37,879 bases of DNA from Candidatus Sulfotelmatobacter sp. Its GTDB lineage: Bacteria > Acidobacteriota > Terriglobia > Terriglobales > Acidobacteriaceae. Below the pieces are notes generated by a model that saw only the letters and a program-made list of their open reading frames with translations, did not search any database and was not told where the DNA came from. The stretch is from NCBI GenBank assembly GCA_017883385.1, contig JADGNQ010000043.1, forward strand, positions 1 to 37,879. Reading direction: 5' to 3'. The position numbers were made by a program, and so were the translations under genes. Below, in pieces: positions 8,092 through 18,167 of the stretch (within the stretch, counting starts at the first letter, position 1; every line of letters begins with the position of its first letter).

Positions 8092-9183
8092 ATGTCCACC
8101 GCCATTGCGAGTCCGTCGATCTCCGCCGCAGGCACAAGTCCTCGAGGCCGCGTGCTAGTGCAAACCTCAGTCGCAGCCGTTCTGGGGCTGGGGGTGTCTC
8201 TTTACTTCTGGATTGACTCCCGCTATCCCGCGTTGCTCAAGAAGTTGCACAGCGGACGGGGAATCAGCATCAAAGGCGCGCTCAGTTTCGATGCGCTCAT
8301 GCCCGTGACCCCAGCAATGTCGCTGATGACCCGTATCGGACACACGACTGTGAATTGGATGTGGACCAACCGCATCGGCATGACGTTCGGCATCTGCTTC
8401 GGTGCGGCCATGATCACGCTGCTGGCTACCCTGCCGCGCGTACGCTTCCAGAGCCCGGTGGCCAACACGCTTCTCGGCGCGCTCGGTGGCGCGCCGCTTG
8501 GCGTCTGCGCCAACTGCGTCGCCCCCATCGGACGCAGCCTCTTCGTGGCAGGCGCCAGTCCCATCACGGTCCTGGCGACAATGATCAGTTCGCCGACCTT
8601 GAATGTCGTCGTCCTGGCCATGGCCTTCACCCTTTTCCCTCTGCCGATAGCGCTCGCGCGGTTGGCTGTGCCCCTGAACCTGCTGGCGCTGGTTCCGCTG
8701 ATCGCCGGCAGGTCCACTTCTGCACCCGCGAGGACATGCGCCACCGTGGAACAATCCGGATGGCTTCTGCCCGCAACGTTCACCCTGAAAACTTACCTGG
8801 CGAATCTTGCGCGCCTCGCCCTCACCACCGTCCCATTGATGATTGTGGCCGCCTTTCTTGGCGCCGTGGTTGTGGAGGTCTTACCCGCCACTAGCATTCC
8901 AACCACTGTAAGCGTGGGCGGCATTCTGCTCGTCGCACTCATCGGCACATTCCTCCCCGTCCCGATGGGCTTCGACGTGGCAATCGCCTTTCTGCTTATG
9001 ATCCGCGGTGTTCCCGCACCCTACGTCGTCACGCTGCTTTGCACCCTCGGTGCCTTCAGCGTTTACTCTGCACTGATTCTGGGGCACACGATTTCCTGGC
9101 GAACCGCGATCAGGCTTTTTGTCGCTGTGATGGCACTCGGAGTGGCGGCGGGCCTGGTCTCCACGGCCGCACTTCGTTTCTGA
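8092..9183 (+). CDS. Predicted permease, ArsP/YraQ-like (PF03773 type)
   Basis: A 363-residue polytopic inner-membrane protein with about eight to ten hydrophobic segments. The diagnostic part is GAPLGVCANCVAPIGRSLFVAG followed by SPTLNVVVLAMAFTL. It has the cysteine-bearing loop and the following Ser/Thr-Pro-x-x-Asn helix found in the ArsP_1/DUF318 permeases, some of which export organoarsenicals. A second, similar half (about 230-360) ends in a FLLMIRGVPAPYVVTLL segment, consistent with two-fold pseudo-symmetry. The start at 8092 is chosen because GGGAG precedes it and the residues upstream look unlike this family; an in-frame start at 8053 exists. No ars genes or thioredoxin-like partner lie nearby, so the substrate is unknown. 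Confidence 0.75.
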   Translation: MSTAIASPSISAAGTSPRGRVLVQTSVAAVLGLGVSLYFWIDSRYPALLKKLHSGRGISIKGALSFDALMPVTPAMSLMTRIGHTTVNWMWTNRIGMTFGICFGAAMITLLATLPRVRFQSPVANTLLGALGGAPLGVCANCVAPIGRSLFVAGASPITVLATMISSPTLNVVVLAMAFTLFPLPIALARLAVPLNLLALVPLIAGRSTSAPARTCATVEQSGWLLPATFTLKTYLANLARLALTTVPLMIVAAFLGAVVVEVLPATSIPTTVSVGGILLVALIGTFLPVPMGFDVAIAFLLMIRGVPAPYVVTLLCTLGAFSVYSALILGHTISWRTAIRLFVAVMALGVAAGLVSTAALRF

Positions 9184-9429
9184 CTCCCCGCTCCCTGAGC
9201 CTTAGCATGGCTGCACCCTAGCGGTGGGGACTATTGCCTGTTCTCAACAGTTAGGATTTCACGCTTCCTCCAGTTAACCAATCGCAATCGGAGAACGCGG
9301 GAAAGCTCCCTCGACACGTGGTCGTTTCCGCTTTTGTTTCGGTGTGGAACTTAGGAACCTTGTGCGGAACACGTTCATTCCTCTGTTTGTTGGTTGTGAC
9401 TCATGCACTTGCTAATTGCTCATTGCTTG

Positions 9430-9986
9430 TCATTTCTTGGCAGTAGGCTTTGACTTTGTGAAATTGGCCTGGAACCAGGGAGTCCAAGCTGTGCCGTCGA
9501 CAGAGAACTCGCCTTCCTGGTGGAAGGTCAGGAAATCCTCGGCGAACGTTTGGTGACTCGAGTGAAATATTGCTTTCCACCAGCGGCCGCCTTTCCTGAA
9601 TACTGAAATGTCCGGCCAGTGTTCACGCATGTCCCAAAGGTCAGGCTTCCATCATTCTGGTACCACGAGACAGGGTAGTTTTTGTTCTGTGGATCGTATC
9701 CGAGGACATCGAGCCCCTCCAATTCCCCGGCAACCCCGTGCTCTCTCCATTGGAAATGGAGGAAGTAGCCTCCGAGAATCATTTCAGAGACGGCACTGCC
9801 CGAAGCCTTTCCGGCCAGCCCAAAGGGCCCGGGCTGATACTCCAGCTTGTAGGTCCATTGCCCGACGTAAACAACAAGTCTCTGGAGTGCAGGATCAGGC
9901 TGGGGCGCGGGAGTCGATTGCTGGGCTTGGATGACAGTCGCAGAGAAGGCCACGAGTGTGAACAACAGAACATGGAATCGTTGCAT
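9430..9986 (-). pseudogene. Frameshifted secreted DUF1579-like protein
   Basis: The first frame (9986 down to about 9575) starts with a signal peptide (MQRFHVLLFTLVAFSATVIQA) after a strong GGAGGG site. It continues with YVGQWTYKLEY, GYFLHFQW and LDVLGYDPQNKNYPVSWYQNDGS, a lipocalin-like pattern found in DUF1579-type proteins. It then runs into an early stop. The expected ending, EDFLTFHQEGEFSVDGTAW followed by TPWFQANFTKSKPTAKK, is present in another frame from about 9560 down to 9430. A single indel near 9550-9580 therefore breaks an otherwise intact gene of about 185 codons. This is either a recent pseudogene or an assembly/sequencing error. The protein would be periplasmic; no catalytic role is known. 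Confidence 0.75.
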
Positions 9987-10475
9987 GACAACCCTCCTTC
10001 GCTCCAACACGTGCTACCTGCTGCTCCGAGATTTCGGATTGGGAAGCACGAACGTTAGCTGGCCCTTCACCGACATATTTGCGCACGTTATTGGGACGGC
10101 CAAGTTTGCCCCAAAAGCGTGGGTACACTCCGACGACGTTTGGGAGGCGTGCCCGTTCGGAGAGGCTAACGCGGCATTTTTATCGCAACAAAGACCCGAT
10201 GTCAGTGATGCTGGTCACGGCAAGGAGCATTGCCTACTGGCTATTCCAGCTAGCGTTGGCGGAGACAGCGTGGTTGTGCGGGCAGCCTTTGTCAATTGGC
10301 GAAACATCGCCATAGCCCTCATTGACCCCATGGGAAGGATTTGAATGGGATGATCTGATTACAACATTTGCTTGCTTCCGCATTGCCCGCAGAAAGGCTT
10401 GGTGCTGCTGACGAGAGAGTGTGGAGTCGAGAAATGTCGACCCAGGTCGGGCCAAGCGTGCGCTAGACTATCCCG
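9987..10475. other. Gap without recognisable gene
   Basis: About 490 bp between the divergent DUF1579-like and RDD genes. Open frames exist on both strands (for example about 9931-10344 plus), but they overlap each other, lack ribosome sites and resemble no family. No repeat, terminator or tRNA was seen. It presumably carries the two divergent promoters. Confidence 0.4.
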
Positions 10476-11018
10476 ATGACTCAGCAGTCGAAAGAGGCGA
10501 GACGCCGGTTTCACCCTCATGCCGGCACGCGTGCAGATTCGCTCGACGGGTTTCTACTGGCAACCTTCTGGCAAAGGCTGCTCGGATACTGCGTCGACCT
10601 GCTGGTTGCTGTGATCGTCTGGTTCCCTCTTGAATTCTCGTGGCGGCACTTTCTTCTTCATGAGACGGACATTCACCTCGTCTGGGACTTTCACGAAGCC
10701 GGGAACATCGCCGTGATGGTTCTCTATTGGGGATTGGCCCATTACTTTGGCAACGGACAAACGCCAGGCAAATGGGTTGCGCGCACAAGAGTTCTGTCGG
10801 TTACGAGCGAACGCATGGGACTTTGGCAGTCTGTCGAGCGCGGGTTGGGGTATGGCGCGGCGGTGCTGGAGGGAGGTTTGGGGTTCTTGCAGTTCTTTTG
10901 GGACCCTAATCGGATGTGTGCCCAGGATCGTCTCGCCGAGACGATTGTGATCGACGTGAGAAAACAGAAGGCAGAAGCGCCGATGGCTGGTGCTTCCGGG
11001 GCCTTTGATGCCAGCTAG
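10476..11018 (+). CDS. RDD family membrane protein
   Basis: A 180-residue protein with one RDD domain (about 28-160). It opens with FWQRLLGYCVDLLVAVIVWF, in which the arginine and aspartate of the name motif are kept. A second hydrophobic segment (IAVMVLYWGLAHYFG) runs into the conserved NGQTPGKWVARTRVLS. It ends with DPNRMCAQDRLAETIVI, the family's final aspartate region. RDD proteins are small inner-membrane proteins, some of which act in ion or compatible-solute transport; no specific role can be assigned here. The N-terminal 25 residues are hydrophilic and basic. The ATG at 10476 lacks a clear ribosome site. The next gene is 180 bp downstream on the same strand. Confidence 0.85.
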   Translation: MTQQSKEARRRFHPHAGTRADSLDGFLLATFWQRLLGYCVDLLVAVIVWFPLEFSWRHFLLHETDIHLVWDFHEAGNIAVMVLYWGLAHYFGNGQTPGKWVARTRVLSVTSERMGLWQSVERGLGYGAAVLEGGLGFLQFFWDPNRMCAQDRLAETIVIDVRKQKAEAPMAGASGAFDAS

Positions 11019-11198
11019 TCCGACCAACCCGAAAACCGACGATTAACAACAGCTATGTGTAGCCTGGCCAACCTGAGGGAATCTCCTCAATTGGCGATGA
11101 ACCGCCATATCACTCCTTGACACCTCTCCTCAACTTTAGAATCCAAACCTCCCTCGCGCTCGTCTGATATCTTTTAGTTCCTCCTGTTTCTCACGCCC

Positions 11199-12149
11199 AT
11201 GCACTCCGCACAGCGCCCAAGCCGGTGGATGGTAATTCTTGCCTTCGGACTCGTGTACCTGTTCTGGGGCTCGACCTACCTCGGCATCGACATCGCCGTG
11301 CAAACCATCCCTCCGGCCCTCATGTGCGCCGTGCGGTTTTCCATCGCCGGCGTAATCATGTTGGCGGTCTGCGCCGCCACCGGGCGGAAGATTCTCTATT
11401 CGCCAAAGCAGATCGCGCTCGCCGCAGTCGTAGGCTTGCTGCTTCTAATGGGCGGCAACCTCACGCTTTCGTATGCCGAACTCACCGTGTCGTCGGGCCT
11501 GGCCGCGCTTATCATTGCCATCACGCCGCTGTGGTTTCTTGTGCTCGACTCCCTGTTGCTCGGCGACCACCACATTTCCGGACGCGGCAAAGCGGGCCTC
11601 GCGCTGGGCATTGTGGGACTGTTCGTCCTGGTCTGGCCGCAGTTGCAATCCGGCACCATGGGACATCGCGAATTCTGGGCCTCGATCAGCCTGATCTTCG
11701 GATCGTTCACCTGGGCCCTTGGCTCCGTGCTCTCGAAGCGCTGGCAGTCCGGCATGGACGTATTCAGCGCCACCGGCTGGCAAGTCACCGCGGCAGGAGC
11801 CGGAAATCTCATCTTCGCGCTCATCAACGGCGACCTCTCACGCGCAACCTGGACCACCCGCGGCATCAGCGCCGTAATGTATCTGGTCGTCTGCGGTTCC
11901 TGGATCGGCTACACCGCCTACATCTGGCTGCTCGAACACGTCCCCACGTCCAAGGTCTCAACCTACGCCTATGTGAATCCTGTGGTGGCCGTGTTTCTCG
12001 GCTGGCTAATCCTGCACGAGCGCGTGGACCGTTTCATTCTGGCAGGAAGCGCGATCGTGGTGCTATCCGTCGTCCTGGTTACGAGCGCAAAGGTGAAGGA
12101 AAAGACGGTCGCGCAGGAACTCCCTGCGGTGGAAGCGGCAGGAGACTGA
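11199..12149 (+). CDS. EamA/DMT superfamily transporter
   Basis: A 316-residue member of the drug/metabolite transporter superfamily with ten predicted transmembrane helices in two EamA repeats (about 10-140 and 155-295). The first helix reads FGLVYLFWGSTYLGIDIAV, the typical EamA opening, and the YSPKQIALAAVVGLLLLMGGNLTL and LDSLLLGDHHISGRGKAGL regions follow the YedA/RhaT-like pattern. The second repeat contains VPTSKVSTYAYVNPVVAVFLGW, the most conserved stretch of the family, and LHERVDRFILAGSAIV. Such proteins usually export amino acids or other metabolites across the inner membrane. The substrate is unknown. It ends just before a word-type inverted repeat. Confidence 0.9.
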   Translation: MHSAQRPSRWMVILAFGLVYLFWGSTYLGIDIAVQTIPPALMCAVRFSIAGVIMLAVCAATGRKILYSPKQIALAAVVGLLLLMGGNLTLSYAELTVSSGLAALIIAITPLWFLVLDSLLLGDHHISGRGKAGLALGIVGLFVLVWPQLQSGTMGHREFWASISLIFGSFTWALGSVLSKRWQSGMDVFSATGWQVTAAGAGNLIFALINGDLSRATWTTRGISAVMYLVVCGSWIGYTAYIWLLEHVPTSKVSTYAYVNPVVAVFLGWLILHERVDRFILAGSAIVVLSVVLVTSAKVKEKTVAQELPAVEAAGD

Positions 12150-12152
12150 GGA

Positions 12153-12238
12153 CAGATTTCAGATTGCAGATTTCAGATTTGCCGAGTCGGATCTCGATCA
12201 ATCTGCGATCTGAAATCTACAATCTCAAATCTGCAATC
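12153..12238. repeat. Short-word inverted repeat between convergent genes
   Basis: The left arm (12153-12180) repeats CAGATTTCAGATT- and GCAGATTTCAGATTT-like words; the right arm (12199-12238) carries the reverse-complement words (ATCTGAAATCTACAATCT, CAAATCTGCAATC). A loop of about 18 nt separates the arms. It lies exactly between the stop codons of two convergent genes, so it may help end transcription, although no clean T-run follows. The layout matches the elements at 1-92, 14177-14497 and 16605-16740, but the word is different. Confidence 0.75.
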
Positions 12239-12938
12239 ACCTCGTCCCCTCTTCCTCCTCCTCCGCATCATTCACCACATCCACCACATGCCCGCGGATG
12301 GCGAACGTCTGCTTCGCTCCGCCTGCCGGTTCAAAGCTGACTCGCATCGGGCTTCGCTGCCACGAGGGCGCCGGGCACGCCGAGTCCGGCGCTGCATCGT
12401 CGGCCACACCGTCGTTCGACAGCGGCTTCTTCAGCACCGGCTTGCGCCGGCTCAATTGCGTCACCATGGCATAGGTCTTCTTCCCGTCATCGGAGACTCC
12501 GCAATAGGCAACGTAGTCCCTGTACCAACTGGCGGCAGAGTAGAACGCATCGAACTCCGGGAGGTTGACCGCCGAAACACGCCCGGTCATCCGGTCAACG
12601 AGCAGCCAGCCCCCCCGTTGCCACTGCCATCGGGAAGCGCCGGATTCTTCCGGCAAACTATCATTCACCCTAAACACTCGCCGCACCACAAGCAGCCGGT
12701 CCGTCACTTCGTGGGGTGACCCGACCACATACTCCTTGACCCGTCCATCCACTACGAGCGCTCGGATCTTAACGGTCAGCGGTTTCTCGTCGTCCGCACC
12801 CGTACCCGGCAACCACTGCACTGTGGTCCACTTGCCGAACGTGATCACATGAACCTTAGCTACCGCGCCGGCCGCGGCCGGAGACAGCAGCGCACAGAAC
12901 AACACACCAATGAGCTGAGTTCGCACAATCCATCGCAT
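12237..12938 (-). CDS. Exported protein of unknown function
   Basis: A 233-residue protein that I do not recognise. It begins with a signal peptide (MRWIVRTQLIGVLFCALLSPAAAGAVA). The mature part is rich in beta-strand-like, tryptophan-containing stretches (ITFGKWTTVQWLPG, RWQWQRGGWLLVDRMTGRV, FDAFYSAASWYRDYVAYCGVSDDGKK). It ends in an acidic tail with a run of glutamates (EEEEEGTR). Two cysteines (in YCGVS and DSACPAP) could form a disulfide after export. Codon use and strand are coherent over the full length, which supports a real gene. The stop overlaps the word repeat by two bases. It is convergent with the EamA transporter gene. Confidence 0.65.
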   Translation of the reverse strand: MRWIVRTQLIGVLFCALLSPAAAGAVAKVHVITFGKWTTVQWLPGTGADDEKPLTVKIRALVVDGRVKEYVVGSPHEVTDRLLVVRRVFRVNDSLPEESGASRWQWQRGGWLLVDRMTGRVSAVNLPEFDAFYSAASWYRDYVAYCGVSDDGKKTYAMVTQLSRRKPVLKKPLSNDGVADDAAPDSACPAPSWQRSPMRVSFEPAGGAKQTFAIRGHVVDVVNDAEEEEEGTR

Positions 12939-13142
12939 GAGGCGAGCCTAGGCAGGAAGTGGCCTCAGAAGCAAGGTTCCCGGTCACAACTCGGCCACAG
13001 AAGTGCCAAAGTGGGAAACGCTGCACTACTCAGGTGGGTGGTACTATTCCAAAAAACTGGCCTGGACCCCGGCGAAGACGGCAGAATCGCAGTAGAATGA
13101 GACGACTAGTTTTGCCCTCCACTCGTACTTCGTCGCACCCAG

Positions 13143-14174
<1,032 letters not shown>

Positions 14175-14176
14175 AG

Positions 14177-14497
14177 CAGTTCTCAGTTCTCAGTTCTCGG
14201 ACCTCAATTCTCAGTTCCCGGACCTCAGACTTCAACCCTCGCAGTTTACTAAAGCAGTCACGATTCGTATCAGGGCTTCGCTTCAGCGATGCCGCATGCG
14301 CCGCCGGATCGGACCGGCTTCAGCCGCCGCGAAGCATCATCGGCAAGGAAGGTGACTGGCCAAACTGTTTGGCCGCGAATCTCATTTCCGCAATCCTCCC
14401 GCAACAAAGTACAATCACCACGCTGTGTTTTCTGCATCCAATGTTGGGCTCAGTTCATCGGCAACTGAGAACTGAGAACTGAGAACTGAGAACTGCT
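14177..14497. repeat. Word-repeat pair (AGTTCTC / GAGAACT) flanking the HD-GYP to glycosyltransferase gap
   Basis: The left arm at 14177-14222 has three perfect tandem AGTTCTC 7-mers followed by degenerate copies. The right arm at 14463-14495 has at least four tandem GAGAACT 7-mers, the exact reverse complement. About 240 bp separate them, with no convincing gene inside. The right arm ends directly at the TTG start of the next gene, so it replaces the usual ribosome-binding region. This is the same architecture as the other word repeats but with a longer spacer. Confidence 0.8.
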
Positions 14498-14498
14498 C

Positions 14499-15287
14499 TT
14501 GGAGCCCACTTACAGCATCGTCATTCCGGCCTACAACGAGAGCACGCGCCTGGGCGCGACCCTCGAGAAGGTTCTCGCCTACGTGCGCGCGCAGGCATGG
14601 GATGCGGAGATCATCGTCGTTAACGACGGCTCCCGCGACAACACTGCCGACATTGTTCGAACTTTCGCCGCGAACGATCCGTCGCTGCGCCTGGTAGAGA
14701 ATCCCGGCAACCGTGGCAAGGGATACAGCGTGCGTAACGGCATGCTCAACGCCCGCGGAGGTATCGTGCTCTTCAGCGACGCCGACCTCTCGTCACCGAT
14801 CGAAGAAGCTGCCAAGCTTTTCCGTGCACTGGAAGACGGCGCCGATATCGCCATCGGCTCCCGCTGGCTGCGCGCCGAAACCCAGACGCAGCGCCAGCCC
14901 CTGCACCGCCAGCTCTTCGGCCGCATCTTCAACCTGCTCCTGCGCCTCACGCTCGGTCTGCAATTCGCGGACACCCAGTGCGGATTCAAAGCGTTCAGGC
15001 TGCCGGCGGTTCAGGCGATCTTCCCTCTGCAGAGAATCGAGCGCTGGGGATTCGATCCAGAGATACTCTTCCTGGCGCGAAAGTTGAAATTCAAAGTGCA
15101 GGAAGTCTCCGTCGCCTGGGCACACCGCGACGGAACCAGCATCAATCCGATCGTCGACGGCTCCCGCATGTTTCTAGAGATGCTGCGTATCCGCTGGTAT
15201 GACCTGAGTGGAAAGTACGACGGCGATCCGACGCCGACCAGCCCGCGAGTGAAGACGGTGCCCGGCCACCGCGGCCCTCAAGCCTAG
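14499..15287 (+). CDS. Family 2 glycosyltransferase, dolichyl-phosphate glucosyltransferase-like
   Basis: A 262-residue GT-A fold transferase. Visible parts are YSIVIPAYNESTRLG at the N-terminus, EIIVVNDGSRDNT (nucleotide-binding aspartates), GNRGKGYSVRNGML, and the metal-binding FSDADLSSP (DxD-type). Further on are IAIGSRWL, QLFGRIFNLLLRLTLGL, the acceptor-side DTQCGFKAFR and RWGFDPEILFLARKL. This order is characteristic of the branch that includes dolichyl/polyprenyl-phosphate beta-glucosyltransferases, which load a lipid-phosphate carrier at the inner membrane for glycan building. There is no C-terminal membrane pair, so it may be peripheral. The start is TTG at 14499; it lies against a tandem repeat and has no normal ribosome site, so expression may be low or the start could differ. 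Confidence 0.88.
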   Translation: MEPTYSIVIPAYNESTRLGATLEKVLAYVRAQAWDAEIIVVNDGSRDNTADIVRTFAANDPSLRLVENPGNRGKGYSVRNGMLNARGGIVLFSDADLSSPIEEAAKLFRALEDGADIAIGSRWLRAETQTQRQPLHRQLFGRIFNLLLRLTLGLQFADTQCGFKAFRLPAVQAIFPLQRIERWGFDPEILFLARKLKFKVQEVSVAWAHRDGTSINPIVDGSRMFLEMLRIRWYDLSGKYDGDPTPTSPRVKTVPGHRGPQA

Positions 15288-15399
15288 TTATAGATCACTC
15301 AGATGTCGGATCTTACCGACCCATCGCATCTCCGTTTTCATACCGAAGCGCCGGGCCTTCGCTTCGTCGCGAAGATACAGTCATGCCTGCCGAGTGCAG

Positions 15400-15485
15400 A
15401 GCCGCGAAGCGGCGGCACGTGAAAGCCCGCCACGGAAGTGGCGGGAGAGAACAGCAAAAATGGAATTGAGTCCCGCAAGGGACGG
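15400..15485. repeat. Composite hairpin element, copy 1
   Basis: Three perfect hairpins in a row: GCCGC-GAA-GCGGC (15401-15413), CCCGCCAC-GGAA-GTGGCGGG (15426-15445) and GTCCC-GCAA-GGGAC (15470-15483). The link TGGAATTGA precedes the last one and GGCAC follows. It lies between the glycosyltransferase and leuB stops. Related copies occur at 19297, 19432, 23256 and 26046 with different stem sequences but the same order. Confidence 0.85.
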
Positions 15486-15493
15486 CACCTCTT

Positions 15494-16597
15494 CTAAGCC
15501 GACTTCTCTGCCTGCCCCGAGCCCACGGCCTTCACTGCCTCAACGACACGCCGCCCCATTTCCGCCGTAGAGATCGCGACATGAGTCTTCCCGGCCAGAT
15601 CCGCCGTTCGCGCCCCCTGCGAAAGCACCGTCGACACCGCCTTCTCGACACACACCGCCTCCGCCTCCAACTGAAACGAATGCCGCAGCAACATCGCCAC
15701 CGACAAAATCGCACCGAGAGGATTCGCAATCCCCTTCCCCGCGATGTCCGGAGCGGACCCGTGCACCGGCTCATACAGCCCCACGGGCCCGCCAACGCTC
15801 GCCGAAGCGAGCAGTCCAAGCGAACCTACAACGCCACCAGCCTGATCCGACAGAATGTCCCCAAACATATTCTCGGTCAGCAAGACATCGAAATCCGTAG
15901 GCCGTTGCACCAACAGCATAGCAGCCGAATCGACATACTGATGCCCCAGCTTCACCTCGGGATAATCTTTCCCCACGCGCGTCACCACTTCGCGCCACAG
16001 CCTTGAGCATTCCAGCACATTGGCCTTGTCCACCGACAGAACCTTGCGCCGCCGCTTCATGGCCAACTCAAACGCCACGCGCGCGATCCGCTCGATTTCC
16101 GACTCGCTGTAACGCATGGTGTTGACCGCAACGCGTGAGCCGGGAGCTCCCTCGATCGCCCTCGGCTCCCCAAAGTAGGCTCCACCCAGCAATTCGCGCA
16201 CAATCATGATGTCGGTTCCGCGCACGATTTCCGCCCGCAACGGAGAGCAATCCTCCAGCGCCGGGAAGAAAACCGCGGGCCGCAGGTTGGCGTAAGCACC
16301 CAACTCGCGCCGTATGCGCAGCAACCCAGCCTCGGGCCGCAAATGACCCGGATTGTGATCGAACGCTGGACTCCCCACCGCACCCAGCAGTACGGCAGAC
16401 GACGCCAGGCAAGCTTGCACCGTGTCCGCTGGGAGTGGATCGTTCGCCACCGTGAGCGCCGCTCCACCAATAAGCTTGCGTTGAAGCTGGAGTTGGTGAC
16501 CAAAACCGTCAGCCACCGCCTGCAAAACGAGCACGGCCTGTTCAGTAACTTCCGGACCAATGCCGTCACCGGGGAGAATCGTAAGTCTCAGAATCAT
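15494..16597 (-). CDS. leuB: 3-isopropylmalate dehydrogenase
   Basis: Third step of leucine synthesis: NAD-dependent oxidative decarboxylation of 3-isopropylmalate in the cytoplasm. The 367-residue length is typical. Motifs are [16 protein letters not shown] at the N-terminus, [45 protein letters not shown] (the substrate-binding loop), the catalytic tyrosine in [17 protein letters not shown], the lysine in SVDKANVLE, and the metal aspartates in [38 protein letters not shown] forms the NAD site. It is downstream of leuA on the same strand with a gap of about 140 bp filled by a word repeat. leuC and leuD are not in the window. Confidence 0.96.
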   Translation of the reverse strand: MILRLTILPGDGIGPEVTEQAVLVLQAVADGFGHQLQLQRKLIGGAALTVANDPLPADTVQACLASSAVLLGAVGSPAFDHNPGHLRPEAGLLRIRRELGAYANLRPAVFFPALEDCSPLRAEIVRGTDIMIVRELLGGAYFGEPRAIEGAPGSRVAVNTMRYSESEIERIARVAFELAMKRRRKVLSVDKANVLECSRLWREVVTRVGKDYPEVKLGHQYVDSAAMLLVQRPTDFDVLLTENMFGDILSDQAGGVVGSLGLLASASVGGPVGLYEPVHGSAPDIAGKGIANPLGAILSVAMLLRHSFQLEAEAVCVEKAVSTVLSQGARTADLAGKTHVAISTAEMGRRVVEAVKAVGSGQAEKSA

Positions 16598-16604
16598 GGG
16601 ACGT

Positions 16605-16740
16605 GATTGAGTAATTGGGAAATTTGGTAATTGGGAAATTGAGAATCGTGTAATTCTACCCTTCTGGACGGGACGGCTGCGCAGGAAGATTGCGGCTCTG
16701 CAAATTACTCAATTACAAAATTACCCAATTACTCAATCCC
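16605..16740. repeat. AT-rich word repeat between leuA and leuB
   Basis: The left arm, 16605-16643, is built of words like GATTGAGTAATTGGGAAATT. The right arm, 16701-16740, carries the reverse complement (AATTACCCAATTACTCAATC). The outer 15 bp pair perfectly and the rest pairs partly, giving a potential stem of about 38 bp around a loop of about 57 nt. It falls between leuA (stop overlapping its edge) and leuB, so it would form in the leuA-leuB message and could stabilise RNA ends or reduce readthrough. Confidence 0.8.
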
Positions 16741-18110
16741 TAAACGCCCCACAGATAGTCTTCCTGCTGCGTCTGCTCGTGGTGAGGATCGGTATGGGCG
16801 GGCAGCGGCACACCGAACGCATTCGTCTGCGGCCCAACCGGAAAGGGCTTCACCGGCTCCGGCGCGGGTGCGGTCACCGCAGAAGCGTTCACGGCGGCTG
16901 CCTTCGCCGAAGGAATCGGCTCAATCAACGGCGTCGCCGAGCCCGAGGGCTTGTGTGTGTCGCGGATCAGTTCCAGCAAATGATGATCTTCCACTTTCTT
17001 GATCTTGTCCGCCAAGCGGACAAAGCGCCGGTAGATGTCGTCCAGAGCCCGCCGGTCAAACTGGTAGCCCAGCTGCTCACACCGAATGCCCAAAGCGTGA
17101 CGCCCAGAGTGCTTGCCCAGCACCAGCTTCGAGTCAGGTACGCCCACCGATTGCGGCGTCATGATCTCGTACGTCAGCGGATTCTTCAGGACTCCATCCT
17201 GATGAATCCCCGCCTCATGCGCAAACGCATTGCGCCCGGTAATGGCCTTGTTCGGCTGCACGGGCACGCCCGTGATCTCGCTCAACATTTGGCTGGCCGC
17301 AAAGATCTGCTCGCCCACCACTCCGGTTTCGTAGGCGAACTTGTCCGGCCGGACCCGCATCGCCATCACAATTTCTTCCAGCGAGGCGTTGCCCGCCCGC
17401 TCCCCGATCCCGTTAATCGTGCACTCCACCTGGCGCGCCCCTGCGGCAACCGCCGCCAGCGCATTAGCGACCGCCATGCCCAGATCGTTGTGGCAATGTG
17501 CGGAAATCGTCACGTTCTCGATCCCCTTCACGCGCTCCCGGATCGTCGTGATCAATGCGCCGAACTCCGACGGCACCGTGTAACCCACTGTGTCCGGAAT
17601 GTTCAGCGTGGTGGCCCCGGCTTCGACCACCGCTTCCAGTACGCGACACAGAAATTCAGGATCGGTCCGGGTGGCATCTTCCGGCGAAAACTCGACGTCA
17701 TCACAAAGTGACTTGGCGAACAGAATCGACTCCCGCGCCTGCGCCAGGCACTGATCCCGCGTGATGCGCAGCTTGTATTGCAGGTGAATATCGGATGTGG
17801 CCAGGAACACATGGATCCGCGGACGAGCCGCTTCCCTCAGCGCTTCCCAGGCCCGCTCAATGTCTGGACGGCACGCCCGCGCCAGTCCCGCGATGATCGG
17901 TCGGCGCACCACGGAAGCAATCGCCCTCACGGCTTCGAAATCGCCATCGGAGGCAATCGGGAATCCCGCCTCGATCACATCCACGCCCAGACGGTCGAGT
18001 TGCTGGGCCAGGCGCAGCTTTTCCGGCTGGTTCATGCTGCAACCGGGCGACTGCTCTCCGTCGCGAAGCGTCGTGTCGAAAACCGTGATGCGGGCTCGCT
18101 CTGCCGTCAT
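16740..18110 (-). CDS. leuA: 2-isopropylmalate synthase lacking the C-terminal regulatory domain
   Basis: Condenses acetyl-CoA with 2-oxoisovalerate, the committed step of leucine synthesis. The catalytic TIM barrel is complete: [70 protein letters not shown] (metal histidines) and [13 protein letters not shown]. The linker subdomains follow, with [11 protein letters not shown] and [11 protein letters not shown], ending near [14 protein letters not shown]. The usual 120-130 residue allosteric (LeuA dimer) domain is absent; a proline/alanine-rich tail of about 75 residues ending in EDYLWGV replaces it. The enzyme may therefore escape leucine feedback inhibition. The start at 18110 (ATG after GGGGAG) is preferred to the TTG at 18122. 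It is divergent from the LysR gene, which probably regulates it. Confidence 0.93.
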   Translation of the reverse strand: MTAERARITVFDTTLRDGEQSPGCSMNQPEKLRLAQQLDRLGVDVIEAGFPIASDGDFEAVRAIASVVRRPIIAGLARACRPDIERAWEALREAARPRIHVFLATSDIHLQYKLRITRDQCLAQARESILFAKSLCDDVEFSPEDATRTDPEFLCRVLEAVVEAGATTLNIPDTVGYTVPSEFGALITTIRERVKGIENVTISAHCHNDLGMAVANALAAVAAGARQVECTINGIGERAGNASLEEIVMAMRVRPDKFAYETGVVGEQIFAASQMLSEITGVPVQPNKAITGRNAFAHEAGIHQDGVLKNPLTYEIMTPQSVGVPDSKLVLGKHSGRHALGIRCEQLGYQFDRRALDDIYRRFVRLADKIKKVEDHHLLELIRDTHKPSGSATPLIEPIPSAKAAAVNASAVTAPAPEPVKPFPVGPQTNAFGVPLPAHTDPHHEQTQQEDYLWGV

Positions 18111-18167
18111 GGATCTCCCCAAAACAAGAATGATGATCTATGGTACGGGCAGCAGCCGTAGAAGCAA

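Noticed and set aside
11225-12340. A 371-codon frame overlapping the EamA transporter
   Set aside because: It shares DNA with a clear ten-helix transporter and has an Arg/His-rich shadow composition.
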